Below are positions 28,150-39,077 of a stretch of 64,000 bases of DNA, piece after piece. The stretch comes from Bradyrhizobium paxllaeri (lineage in GTDB: Bacteria > Pseudomonadota > Alphaproteobacteria > Rhizobiales > Xanthobacteraceae). Below the pieces are notes generated by a model that ran no database searches, was not told where the DNA came from, and saw nothing but the letters and a program-made list of their open reading frames with translations. The translations under genes were made by a program, and so were the position numbers. The stretch is taken from positions 186,001 through 250,000 of the forward strand of contig NZ_CP042968.1 of assembly GCF_001693515.2 (NCBI RefSeq), written 5' to 3'. How positions within the stretch are numbered: the first letter of the stretch is position 1; each line of letters starts with the position of its first letter.

Positions 28150-28800
28150 CTATCGGCGCTTCAGGCCCTTGCCTTCCATGCGCCAGATCAGCAGATCGAT
28201 ACGGTCCTGGCCGAAGAACGGCTCGTTTTCGAACACGAAAGTGGGCACGCCCCAATGGCCCGATGCGGCGTGGGCCTGCTCGTTGCCGGCGATGATCTGT
28301 TCATGACGGTCGGGATCGGCCGCGATCTCCGCATCCATCGCGGCGAGATCGAAGCCGGCTTCCGCCGCAGCCCTGGTCAGATGATCGCCTTCGTTCCAGC
28401 CGGCGACGCTGCCATCCCACAGCACGCGGCTGATCGCGCGCGCGAACGGCAGCGAGCGGCCCTCGGCTTGCGCGGCAGCCCCGAGCCGGGTGAGGCGATG
28501 GATGTAGGGCTGGTGCTCGGCGACATCGAGAGTGGTCATGTCCTGCACGATCGGGTCCGGCCGTGGAAAGCGGAACGGGATGTTCTCGTGCTGGGTGACG
28601 CGGCTGCTGTCGAGCACCACATAGCGCGCAAACTGCGGATTGGCACGCTTGAAGAAGCCGGGAATACGCACGGCGATCGGATAGACCGGACGCAGGTTGA
28701 CCGTCACGTCGTAATCGGCGGCCATCTGCATGGTTTTTGGCAGCGCGAGATAGCTGTAGGGACTGCGGAAGGAAAAGAAGAGGTCGACTGACAATGTCAT
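28150..28800 (-). CDS. 2-hydroxychromene-2-carboxylate isomerase (DsbA-fold, HCCA family)
   Basis: A 216-aa thioredoxin/GST-kappa-type protein. FFSFRSPYSYLALPKTMQMA is the HCCA isomerase signature, with the catalytic Ser in SPYSYLA, and the C-terminal VPTFVFENEPFFGQDRIDLLIWRM follows the family pattern. Known members act with glutathione in naphthalene-type degradation; no other such gene is present here, so the physiological substrate is unclear. ATG 28800 gives the usual start; the longer frame to 28836 is less likely. Confidence 0.87.
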   Translation of the reverse strand: MTLSVDLFFSFRSPYSYLALPKTMQMAADYDVTVNLRPVYPIAVRIPGFFKRANPQFARYVVLDSSRVTQHENIPFRFPRPDPIVQDMTTLDVAEHQPYIHRLTRLGAAAQAEGRSLPFARAISRVLWDGSVAGWNEGDHLTRAAAEAGFDLAAMDAEIAADPDRHEQIIAGNEQAHAASGHWGVPTFVFENEPFFGQDRIDLLIWRMEGKGLKRR

Positions 28801-28887
28801 TGAATGTACCGCGGCTCGCATGGACGATCCGAGCAAATCACTGATATCGCGACACGTCTATCGTTTCGGAAAAGGCTATGCCGGCCG

Positions 28888-29361
28888 TCAGGCCGCAACC
28901 TGGCGCAGCAGGGCCGGCACGATCAGCCGATGGAACGGCATGATGATCGCGAGATAAGTCCGGCCGAGCCAATTGTGCGTCCTGACCAGCGTCGTCGCGG
29001 TGACCCGCCTTGGGCCGCCGGGCGCCGTCACGTCCACAACGACGCGGAAGTCGAGATGGCGGTCGTTGAAGCCGGCGATCAGGCGCTCGGGTGTTTCGCT
29101 CACGACCGGAAAGATTCCGATCATGTCCCGCGGCGCGCTTGGAGTGGCGCCCGACGTTTTCAGCCCGAGCGGTGCGACCAGGAAATTGCGCAGCGACAGC
29201 AGCGCCTCGGCCCATCGCGGCTGCCGCGCCATCATCAATTCGGCCGCGCGGCGGGCATCGAGATTGTGATCGTCGATTTCAATCTGGAACGCGTCGGCGA
29301 ACTGCGCGCCGGCCAGCAGCGCATCGGCATCGACGGCAGGTGCCACTTCGCGGACGGTCAT
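28888..29361 (-). CDS. DUF2867-like small protein
   Basis: A 157-aa protein with ADAFQIEIDDHNLDARRAAELMM, FLVAPLGLKT, FPVVSETPERLIAGFNDRHLDFRVVVDV and LVRTHNWLGRTYLAIIMPFHRLIVPALLRQ, a sequence pattern of the DUF2867 (polyketide cyclase/START-like) group. The final hydrophobic stretch may lie against the membrane. Its ATG (29361) overlaps the MATE transporter stop (ATGA), so translation is coupled and the two products probably work together. Function unknown. Confidence 0.75.
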   Translation of the reverse strand: MTVREVAPAVDADALLAGAQFADAFQIEIDDHNLDARRAAELMMARQPRWAEALLSLRNFLVAPLGLKTSGATPSAPRDMIGIFPVVSETPERLIAGFNDRHLDFRVVVDVTAPGGPRRVTATTLVRTHNWLGRTYLAIIMPFHRLIVPALLRQVAA

Positions 29362-30764
29362 GGTGAGGGCAGCCTGCTCGCCAGTAGCCGGAATCGCAAG
29401 ACGAGCAGAACGGCGAAGACGAAGGTACCGATCGACAATCCGACCCAGACGCCGCTCGCGCCAAGCAATGTCCAGAACCCGAGTGCACAGGCGGAAGTAA
29501 AGCCGATCAGCCAGTAGCTGAAGATGGCGAACAGGAGTGGCACGCGCGTGTCATTCATTCCGCGCAGCGCGCCGGCGGCGATGGTTTGGATACCATCAGC
29601 GACAAAGAAGGTGGAGCCGATCAGGAGCAGCGTTGCCGTCAACGTCGCGGTCGCGTCGACGGCTTCGCCGAGGAATAGCTGGGCGATCTGGAACCGTGCA
29701 AGGATCACGGCGAATGTCATCGTGGCCATGAACGCAGCGCCGAGAAGTATGGCCACATAGCCTGCGCGGCTGACGGCGTCGCGGTCGCGGCGGCCGACCG
29801 CATGGCCGACCCGAACGGTTGCCGCCATGCTGATTCCGAACGGCACCATAAAAAGGATGGCTGCGATCTGCAGTGCAATCTGGTGCGCGGCGAGTGCCGT
29901 GGTGCTGATCAGGCCCATCAGCAGGCCGGCAGCGCCGAACAGCCCGTATTCCAGCAGAAACGCCATCGAGATCGGCGCGCCGACGATCGCGAGCTTCGCC
30001 ATCAACGGCCAGTCGATGCGCCAGATGTTGCCGAGTACGTGATATTTCCGGAACGGCCGGCGCAGCGCGGTGAACCACAGCCCGGCCAGAAACGTGCCGA
30101 GATTGACCATGCTGGTCGCGAGGCCCGCGCCGAACAGCCCGAGTTCGGGCAGGCCCCATTTCCCGTAGAGCAGCAGATAGACCAGCAACGCGTTCGCCGG
30201 GATCGCGGCCAGCGTGATCCAGAGCACCGGCTCGGGCCGGTTCACCGCGCTCATGAAGCCGCGGATCGCAATAAACCACAGCGCCGGCAGGATGCCCCAG
30301 GCAAGGCCGAACAGATATTGCTGCGCGAGTTTGGCTGCCATCGGCGCTTGGCCGAGCGCGATCAGGATCGCCTCGCCGCGGAATGGCAGCACCATCAGTG
30401 GCAGTGCGATCAACAGCGCCGCCCACAGGCCGACGCGCAGCGCACGCCGCACCATGCGCGGATCGCGTGCGCCAAAAGCCTGCGCTGCCAAGGGCGCTAC
30501 GGCCGATACCAGGCCCATGCCGAAAGTGAAGGTGACGAAGAACACCGTATGGGCGAGGGCTGCCGCAGCTACGGTTTCGCTGCCGAGGCGGCCAATGAAC
30601 GCCAGATCGGTCGTCATCATCGCGATCTGCCCGAGCTGTGTCAGCGCGAGCGGCACCGCGAGCTTCAGCGTCTCGGCGAGCTCAATCGCGAGATGGCGGT
30701 CGGGCACGGCCGCTGAGGCAGGCGGCGCGACAGAGGCGCGTTCGATTTTGTCGAGCGAGGTCAT
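29358..30764 (-). CDS. MATE-family multidrug/Na+ efflux transporter
   Basis: A 468-aa inner-membrane protein with two similar MatE halves; VPLALTQLGQIAMMTTDLAFIGRLG in the N-half and SMAATVRVGHAVGRRDRDAVSRAGY in the C-half are NorM-type. Twelve hydrophobic segments are visible. It would export cationic toxins or metabolites using Na+ or H+. It is the upstream gene of a two-gene unit with the DUF2867 protein. Confidence 0.93.
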   Translation of the reverse strand: MTSLDKIERASVAPPASAAVPDRHLAIELAETLKLAVPLALTQLGQIAMMTTDLAFIGRLGSETVAAAALAHTVFFVTFTFGMGLVSAVAPLAAQAFGARDPRMVRRALRVGLWAALLIALPLMVLPFRGEAILIALGQAPMAAKLAQQYLFGLAWGILPALWFIAIRGFMSAVNRPEPVLWITLAAIPANALLVYLLLYGKWGLPELGLFGAGLATSMVNLGTFLAGLWFTALRRPFRKYHVLGNIWRIDWPLMAKLAIVGAPISMAFLLEYGLFGAAGLLMGLISTTALAAHQIALQIAAILFMVPFGISMAATVRVGHAVGRRDRDAVSRAGYVAILLGAAFMATMTFAVILARFQIAQLFLGEAVDATATLTATLLLIGSTFFVADGIQTIAAGALRGMNDTRVPLLFAIFSYWLIGFTSACALGFWTLLGASGVWVGLSIGTFVFAVLLVLRFRLLASRLPSP

Positions 30765-30817
30765 TGCAACAGAATAGTACCGGCGAAGGTCGAAAAGGTG
30801 ACGCCGGCGGCCGCGAC

Positions 30818-32134
30818 CTAATGGCCGTCGCGTGCCGGCACTCGGGTGATTCTCGCGCCCAGCGCGTTGAGCCGTTCCTCGATGCGCTCATAGCCGCGCT
30901 CGATCTGATCGGCGTTGTTGATGGTCGACGTGCCTTCAGCCGCGACGGCCGCGAGCAGCATGGCCATGCCGGCGCGGATATCGGGCGACGTCATCAGCGC
31001 GCCGCGCAGCCGGCTCGGGCCGGCGACGATCGCGCGATGCGGATCGCACAGCACGATACGGGCGCCCATCGAGATCAATTTGTCGACGAAGAACATCCGC
31101 GACTCGAACATCTTCTCGAACATCAGGATCACGCCGTCGCATTGCGTGGCGGTGACGATCGCAATCGACATCAGGTCGGCCGGGAAGGCCGGCCAGGGCT
31201 GATCCTCCAGCTTCGGCACATGCCCGCCGAAATCGTCGTGGATCTTCATGGTCTGCCCGGACGGCACGACGAGATCGTCGCCCTCGACGCCGCAGACAAT
31301 GCCGAGCCGCTCAAAGCCCATCCGGATCGAACGCAGATGCTCGACGCCGGCCTTCGCAATGCGCAGCGGCGAGCGGGTTACGGCGGCGAGCCCGATCAGC
31401 GAGCCGACCTCGATATGGTCGGGCTGGATCGAATAGCTGGCGCCGCCGAGCGTCGCCGGACCGTGCACGATGATGGTGTTGGTGCCGATGCCCTCGATCT
31501 TCGCGCCGAGCGCGACCAGGAAATGCGCGAGATCTTGCACATGCGGCTCGGAGGCCGCGTTGCGCAGATAGGTCGTGCCATGGGCGGCGACCGCTGCGAC
31601 CAGCGCGTTCTCTGTCGCGGTGACGCTGGGCTCGTCGAGGAAGACGTCGGCGCCCTTCAGCCTGACAGCGCGGAACTCCAGCCGGTGCGTGGCGGTGACG
31701 GTGGCGCCCAACTGCTCGAAGGCGAGGAAATGCGTATCGAGGCGGCGGCGGCCGATGACGTCGCCGCCCGGCGGCGGCAGCGCCACCTCGCCGCAGCGCG
31801 CCAATAGCGGCCCCGCCAGCAGGATCGAGGCGCGGATGCGCGCACACAGTTCGGGATCGAGGTCGGCGGCGCGAACTTCCTTGGCTTGGATCACCAGCGT
31901 ATTGCGCGCCTTCCATTCCGCGGATGCACCAACCGAGCGGATCAATTCGACCAGCGTTTCGGTGTCGCGAATGCGCGGCACGTTATCCAGCGTCACCGGG
32001 TGCTCGGTGAGCAGGGCGGCCGCGATGATCGGCAGTGCCGAATTCTTGTTGCCGGACGGCTCGATCGTGCCCGAAAGCCGGTGGCCGCCTTCGACGATGT
32101 ACTGGATGGGCGGCACGGGCGCTGTCCCCGACAT
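30818..32134 (-). CDS. murA: UDP-N-acetylglucosamine 1-carboxyvinyltransferase (MurA), Asp-type active site
   Basis: A 438-aa EPSP-synthase-fold enzyme transferring enolpyruvate to UDP-GlcNAc, the first committed peptidoglycan step. GNKNSALPIIAAALL holds Lys30 (Lys22 of E. coli MurA) and Asn31, and the C-terminal MTSPDIRAGMAMLLAAVAAEG is normal. The catalytic-loop block reads PPGGDVIGRRRLD (Asp125), where E. coli MurA has Cys115 in PGGCTIG. Asp at this position is known to retain activity and to resist fosfomycin. A second, Cys-type MurA elsewhere in the genome is possible. ATG 32134 has a nearby inverted repeat (32184-32214) upstream. Confidence 0.93.
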   Translation of the reverse strand: MSGTAPVPPIQYIVEGGHRLSGTIEPSGNKNSALPIIAAALLTEHPVTLDNVPRIRDTETLVELIRSVGASAEWKARNTLVIQAKEVRAADLDPELCARIRASILLAGPLLARCGEVALPPPGGDVIGRRRLDTHFLAFEQLGATVTATHRLEFRAVRLKGADVFLDEPSVTATENALVAAVAAHGTTYLRNAASEPHVQDLAHFLVALGAKIEGIGTNTIIVHGPATLGGASYSIQPDHIEVGSLIGLAAVTRSPLRIAKAGVEHLRSIRMGFERLGIVCGVEGDDLVVPSGQTMKIHDDFGGHVPKLEDQPWPAFPADLMSIAIVTATQCDGVILMFEKMFESRMFFVDKLISMGARIVLCDPHRAIVAGPSRLRGALMTSPDIRAGMAMLLAAVAAEGTSTINNADQIERGYERIEERLNALGARITRVPARDGH

Positions 32135-32338
32135 GATTTCCAGGCTCCCATTACGAAAAATTCTGCAGCAAAATCAACGATTGGTGCAGGCGCTATAGCA
32201 GATAACACCTGCACAAGTAATGCGTTCATTGACGCTGCGGGGGGTAGTCCAACGAAGATCCCCGACTTACCAGAATTCGCCCGAGCGCGCAGCAGCCGCA
32301 GGCGAATGCCGACCATCCGCATCCTCTCGCGACGGCCG

Positions 32339-33049
32339 TCAAGCCGCAGGACGTCCAAAAGGCAGGTAGTCCCGGCCGAGTTGTCTGTGAAGCTGAAGCC
32401 AGAGTGGTAGCTGTCGCGCCATCTGTCGATCGCCCTCGATCGACAATGTTTTTCCAGCGACCTCATGCCAATGCACGTACCCGAGATAAAGCCGGACAAG
32501 GATGGCAACATCGCCGCGAACGGTCAGGTCGGCGGCGTATCCCGGATCCTTAAAGCAGATGTCAGCGCCCGTCCGTTCGAGAACAAGCCAAATCACGCGC
32601 AATGCCGTTCGGCTTCTGGGAACGCCGGAGAATTCGAAGCGGATCACCACGCGATGCTCCGGCAACGCGCTGATGTCGACGCGCTTGCGCATTCGCCACA
32701 TCAGCAAGCCAGGATTGAGATCGCTTGCGGCGAGGCGATCGCGGGCATGCGCCAGGCCCCAGCGCGACAGGTCGCGCAACACATCGTGAAATGCTTCGCC
32801 TGACGGCGTCAGCCAGTATTCATGGGTTGAGCCGTCAGGCTGAGTTCTTTTTGTGATGATTCCGTCTTGTTCCAGATGCCGCAGGCGCTCGGCCAGGAGC
32901 GTCCGCGACATCAACGGCACGCCGCGGTGAATGTCGTTGAAATTGTGCGCGCCCAACATCAACTCGCGGAGAACGAGCGGCGTCCGACGTGTCGCGAAAA
33001 TTTCGGACGCCTTTGCTATCGGGCAGAACTCGCCGTAGCCGCTTTTCAT
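32339..33049 (-). CDS. HxlR-family winged-helix transcriptional regulator with C-terminal domain
   Basis: A 236-aa regulator. Residues about 9-100 form an HxlR winged helix (CPIAKASEIFATRRTPLVLRELMLGAHNFNDIHRGVP, SRTLLAERLRHLEQDGIITKR). A C-terminal region (RFEFSGVPRSRTALRVIWLVLERTGADICFKDPG...VRGDVAILVRLYLG) resembles a sterol-carrier/ligand-binding domain, a known combination in this family. The gene is divergent from the hydrolase at 33184, with about 130 nt between, so it probably controls that gene. The cue is unknown. Confidence 0.85.
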   Translation of the reverse strand: MKSGYGEFCPIAKASEIFATRRTPLVLRELMLGAHNFNDIHRGVPLMSRTLLAERLRHLEQDGIITKRTQPDGSTHEYWLTPSGEAFHDVLRDLSRWGLAHARDRLAASDLNPGLLMWRMRKRVDISALPEHRVVIRFEFSGVPRSRTALRVIWLVLERTGADICFKDPGYAADLTVRGDVAILVRLYLGYVHWHEVAGKTLSIEGDRQMARQLPLWLQLHRQLGRDYLPFGRPAA

Positions 33050-33183
33050 GGCGAGGATTCAAACACGTTCGGGTAGCCCGAACCAGTCCAGATTTTGGAC
33101 TTGTCGCCGTCGGGCGTTCGGCAAACGATGCTGTCCTTTCTCGCTCCAAACCCGCTGTGCGGCGGCAACTTGTGGAGAGAGCC

Positions 33184-34038
33184 ATGGGCCAGCGCAGCTA
33201 TGCAGGCTTTTCGCGCCGGGACGCCTTGGCCGCGATCGGTGGCGCGGCAATCGCCGCGGTCGCGACCTCAGGCGATTCGAATGCGCAGTCGCAGGAGGGC
33301 CGCAAGATGATCTATGTCCTGATCCATCCAGCCTGGTTCGGCGGCTGGTGCTGGAAAAAGCTGACGCCGCTGCTGCGTGCGCAAGGGCACGAGGTGTTCG
33401 CTCCGACGCTGACCGGGCTTGGCGAACGTGCGCATCTGGCCAAGCCGGAAATCGGGCTCGAAGCCCATATCCGCGACATCGCCAATGTCATCGAATGCGA
33501 GGACCTGCGCAACGTCATCCTCGTCGGCAACAGTTCGGGCGGCATGGTGATGACAGGCGTTGCCGATCACATGCCCGAACGGATCGCACATCTGGTGTTT
33601 CTCGATGCGTTCGTGCCTGACGACGGCCAGAGCATGCTGGACGTGATCGCGCCCGACCGCCGGCCGGCTCTGGAAGCATTGGTGCAGAAAGAGGGCGACG
33701 GCTGGCTCCTGCCGCGTTTCGCTGCCCCGCCATGGAAGAAGCTTGTCGCCGAGACGTGGCTAGTGACCGATGACGCCGATCTCGATTGGATACTGCCGAG
33801 GCTTCGCCCGACGCCATTCGGCCACTTCAAGGAGCCGGTGAAGCGCAGGAATGCTGCCGCCGAAAAATTGCCTCGCACCTATATTCGCACGCAGTGGCCG
33901 CATCCGGGATTCGATCGCTACGCGCGGGCGGCGAACGAGACGGCGGGATGGCGATCACGCCAAATCGCGAGCTCGCACCTGCCGTACATTACGCATCCAA
34001 ATGAGCTGGCGAGCCTGCTGCTGGCAGTGGCGGGCTAA
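33184..34038 (+). CDS. Tat-exported alpha/beta hydrolase
   Basis: A 284-aa alpha/beta hydrolase related to plant methylesterase/salicylate-binding types. A twin-arginine leader is visible (FSRRDALAAIGGAAIAAVA, then AQ). The core starts IYVLIHPAWFGGWCWKKLTPLLRAQGHEVFAPTLTGLGERAH; the nucleophile Ser117 is in VGNSSGG, and the late His is in SHLPYITHPNEL. ATG 33184 follows GGAGAGAG; the frame extends upstream but the Tat leader fixes this start. It is paired with the divergent HxlR gene; regulation by that protein is an inference. Confidence 0.88.
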   Translation: MGQRSYAGFSRRDALAAIGGAAIAAVATSGDSNAQSQEGRKMIYVLIHPAWFGGWCWKKLTPLLRAQGHEVFAPTLTGLGERAHLAKPEIGLEAHIRDIANVIECEDLRNVILVGNSSGGMVMTGVADHMPERIAHLVFLDAFVPDDGQSMLDVIAPDRRPALEALVQKEGDGWLLPRFAAPPWKKLVAETWLVTDDADLDWILPRLRPTPFGHFKEPVKRRNAAAEKLPRTYIRTQWPHPGFDRYARAANETAGWRSRQIASSHLPYITHPNELASLLLAVAG

Positions 34039-34059
34039 GCGGGACAGGCGCCCGCTGCC

Positions 34060-36834
<2,775 letters not shown>

Positions 36835-38991
36835 TCAGTACATCTGCAACGGCAGCACGTCGCCGCCCGGGCCGATCATCACGCCCCAGGTGTCGCCGGC
36901 GCCAATCTCGATCTGGTTGCTGCGCGTCGGCCCGCCTGCGATTTTCAACGCATACTGGTATTTGCCCGGCGGCAGATCGATCATCGGCGGTCTGGCCGAT
37001 TGCGGACCGCCGGCGCCTGCCGCGACCTTGATCGTCTGCTTGTTGATCGAAATCGTGGCGTCGCTCTTGCCGATATTGCCGAACATCAGCTTCGAATGAC
37101 CCGGCTTCGGCACGACGTCGGCTTTGGCGGCTGCGGTGGGATACTTCTGTGCGAGATTGACGGTGGTTTCGCCGTTCCTGCGGCCGAGCTTCAGCGTCGC
37201 CGGTCCGTCGGAAGAGGTGAATGCCAGGTGCGCCTGGTCGGGCTTGACGACGGCGCCTTCGGTCTCCTGCCAGCCGCGCTTGCCGAGTTCGCTGCGGTAG
37301 AAGGCGAGCACGGTGTTGAGCTCGGCGGGGATGCTGGCTTCCAGCTCCTTGCGGAACGGTGCATCGCTGCCGGGCATTTTTCCGGTGCCGATCGAGGTCA
37401 TGGAGCGTTGCTTCGGCACCGGCAGCGCCGAATCCGGATCGAGCTCAAGCGTGTCGACCGTCTTGCTGGACGATCCGCTCGATGCCTTTCGGCTTTCCGA
37501 TGCGGCGCTCGCCACCACCAGCCCCGATCCATCGGCGCTGACGCGGACCTTGGGGCCCATCTGCATGGCGGTGAGCGACAGCGTCTTGCGGGCCTTTGAA
37601 AATTTCATCACGGCCATGTTGGGCTGGTTGATGACCGAGGGCCTCTCCTTCCAGCCCTGCGACTGCAGCGAGCTACGGTAAAAGGCCGAGACCGCCTTCA
37701 CGCTGGAAGCGGAATTGAATTCGAGGTTGCCGTCGGCGCCGTCGAATTTCACGTCTTCCGCGTTCTCCGGCAATGGTAGCGGGGTCGCATTACCGGCAAG
37801 TGCGCGGAGCGGCGCATCCGAGAGATTGGCGGCTTGGGCAACGCGTCGCGCCGCGTCGGCGGCAATCACCTGCTTGGCCAGAGCGGCCGCGTCATTCATG
37901 AATCTCGCGTCCGCTTCCTTCTTTGCCCTGGCGCGCGCTGCCAGCGCCGCTTCCGTCATCTGCGTGACGAGACCGACGACGGTCAGATCGTATTTGCGCG
38001 CGAGCGTCAGCGTTGCAGTCTGCTCGGCGGAGACGAAATTCAGCGTGACGTTATCAGGCGTGACCACCGCGCCCTTCGTCTCTTCGGTCCAGTTGCGGCT
38101 GGCGAGTTCGCGGCGATAGAAGGCAAGCGTTGCGGGCAGTTCGGCGATGACCGCGACCTCGACCTGGCGGCGGACGGAATCCGAGCCGCCCAAACTTTTC
38201 GCCGCCTTGGTCGGCTTCGGCCTGGGCAGGCCGGCCATTTCAGAGTCGGCTTCCAGCGTCTCGGGTAGTGCGAAAGACGCGACCCGGATTTCCACGCCGG
38301 TCTGGCCGTCGCTGCGGCGCTGCAGTGTCAGCATGACCGGCCGCTGCCGGTAGAACCCGTCGCCGTCGGCGTGCGTGTAGTAGATACGGACGCCGTTCTC
38401 CACCGTCTCGTTGAACTCCGCGTTCGGCCATCGCGCGGCCACGTCAGCGGCGGTGAGTTGTTTCCAGCCGATCGCCGCCATCTCCTTGCGGAAGAAATCC
38501 AGCGTCGCGTCGAAGGCGGCAGGCGCGATGCAGCCGAGATAGGGCCGGTGCTGGTCAAACACGATGCCGGTCGCCTGAGGTGGGAACGGCACGTTCGAGG
38601 TGATCCGGTCGGAATTGTAGGACACCACCGATTGGTCGGGACGGCCGAGCCCCTGGGTGAAGTGGATGCTGAGCCCTTGCTGGGCCTTCTTGAAAGTCAG
38701 GGTGGTGCTCTTCTCGTCCAGCGGCCGCAAAAATTGCACCCAGCCGTCGGCGACGAGCAGCTTTTTGGTGGCTTGCGTCGTGATCGCGACAACGCTGCCA
38801 ACGCCATAGCTCAGGCTGTAGGATTGGGTACGAGCGGTATCTTCCACGGCGCCTTCCAGCCGCGGCAGGGTGCGGACGTCGACGGTGCCGCTGTCGGCTC
38901 GGGCTGCAAGCGGTAGGCTGACGCCGATCAGGAAGATCAGCGGCAGCAGGTGTTTTCGGGCCGGGACGATCCCGCGCTTGGTTCTCGACAT
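36835..38991 (-). CDS. Large exported protein with five tandem FYR..GW-type modules, function unknown
   Basis: A 718-aa protein with a signal peptide (SRTKRGIVPARKHLLPLIFLIGVSLPLAARA; cleavage about residue 31). Repeated modules with the pattern F-Y/F-R-x-E/S-L/M-x-x-x-x-G/N-W-x-E/Q followed by V...L.F....TL.L are seen at about 165-230, 288-340, 435-480 and 562-615, plus a degenerate one at 75-115 (LLVADGWVQFLRP). Lys/Ala-rich linkers and a C-terminal domain (625-718; PPGKYQYALKIAGG, DTWGVMIGPGGDVLPL) complete it. It is probably periplasmic. Start ATG 38991 follows GGAGACG; the IS630 element lies directly upstream. Confidence 0.8.
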   Translation of the reverse strand: MSRTKRGIVPARKHLLPLIFLIGVSLPLAARADSGTVDVRTLPRLEGAVEDTARTQSYSLSYGVGSVVAITTQATKKLLVADGWVQFLRPLDEKSTTLTFKKAQQGLSIHFTQGLGRPDQSVVSYNSDRITSNVPFPPQATGIVFDQHRPYLGCIAPAAFDATLDFFRKEMAAIGWKQLTAADVAARWPNAEFNETVENGVRIYYTHADGDGFYRQRPVMLTLQRRSDGQTGVEIRVASFALPETLEADSEMAGLPRPKPTKAAKSLGGSDSVRRQVEVAVIAELPATLAFYRRELASRNWTEETKGAVVTPDNVTLNFVSAEQTATLTLARKYDLTVVGLVTQMTEAALAARARAKKEADARFMNDAAALAKQVIAADAARRVAQAANLSDAPLRALAGNATPLPLPENAEDVKFDGADGNLEFNSASSVKAVSAFYRSSLQSQGWKERPSVINQPNMAVMKFSKARKTLSLTAMQMGPKVRVSADGSGLVVASAASESRKASSGSSSKTVDTLELDPDSALPVPKQRSMTSIGTGKMPGSDAPFRKELEASIPAELNTVLAFYRSELGKRGWQETEGAVVKPDQAHLAFTSSDGPATLKLGRRNGETTVNLAQKYPTAAAKADVVPKPGHSKLMFGNIGKSDATISINKQTIKVAAGAGGPQSARPPMIDLPPGKYQYALKIAGGPTRSNQIEIGAGDTWGVMIGPGGDVLPLQMY

Positions 38992-39077
38992 TCTTCGTCT
39001 CCGGTATCGATTGGCGCGCCATTTTCGCCCGCGCGGCCACGCAGGCTCCGGCGTCGTAACGCCGCTTCCGAAAACTA

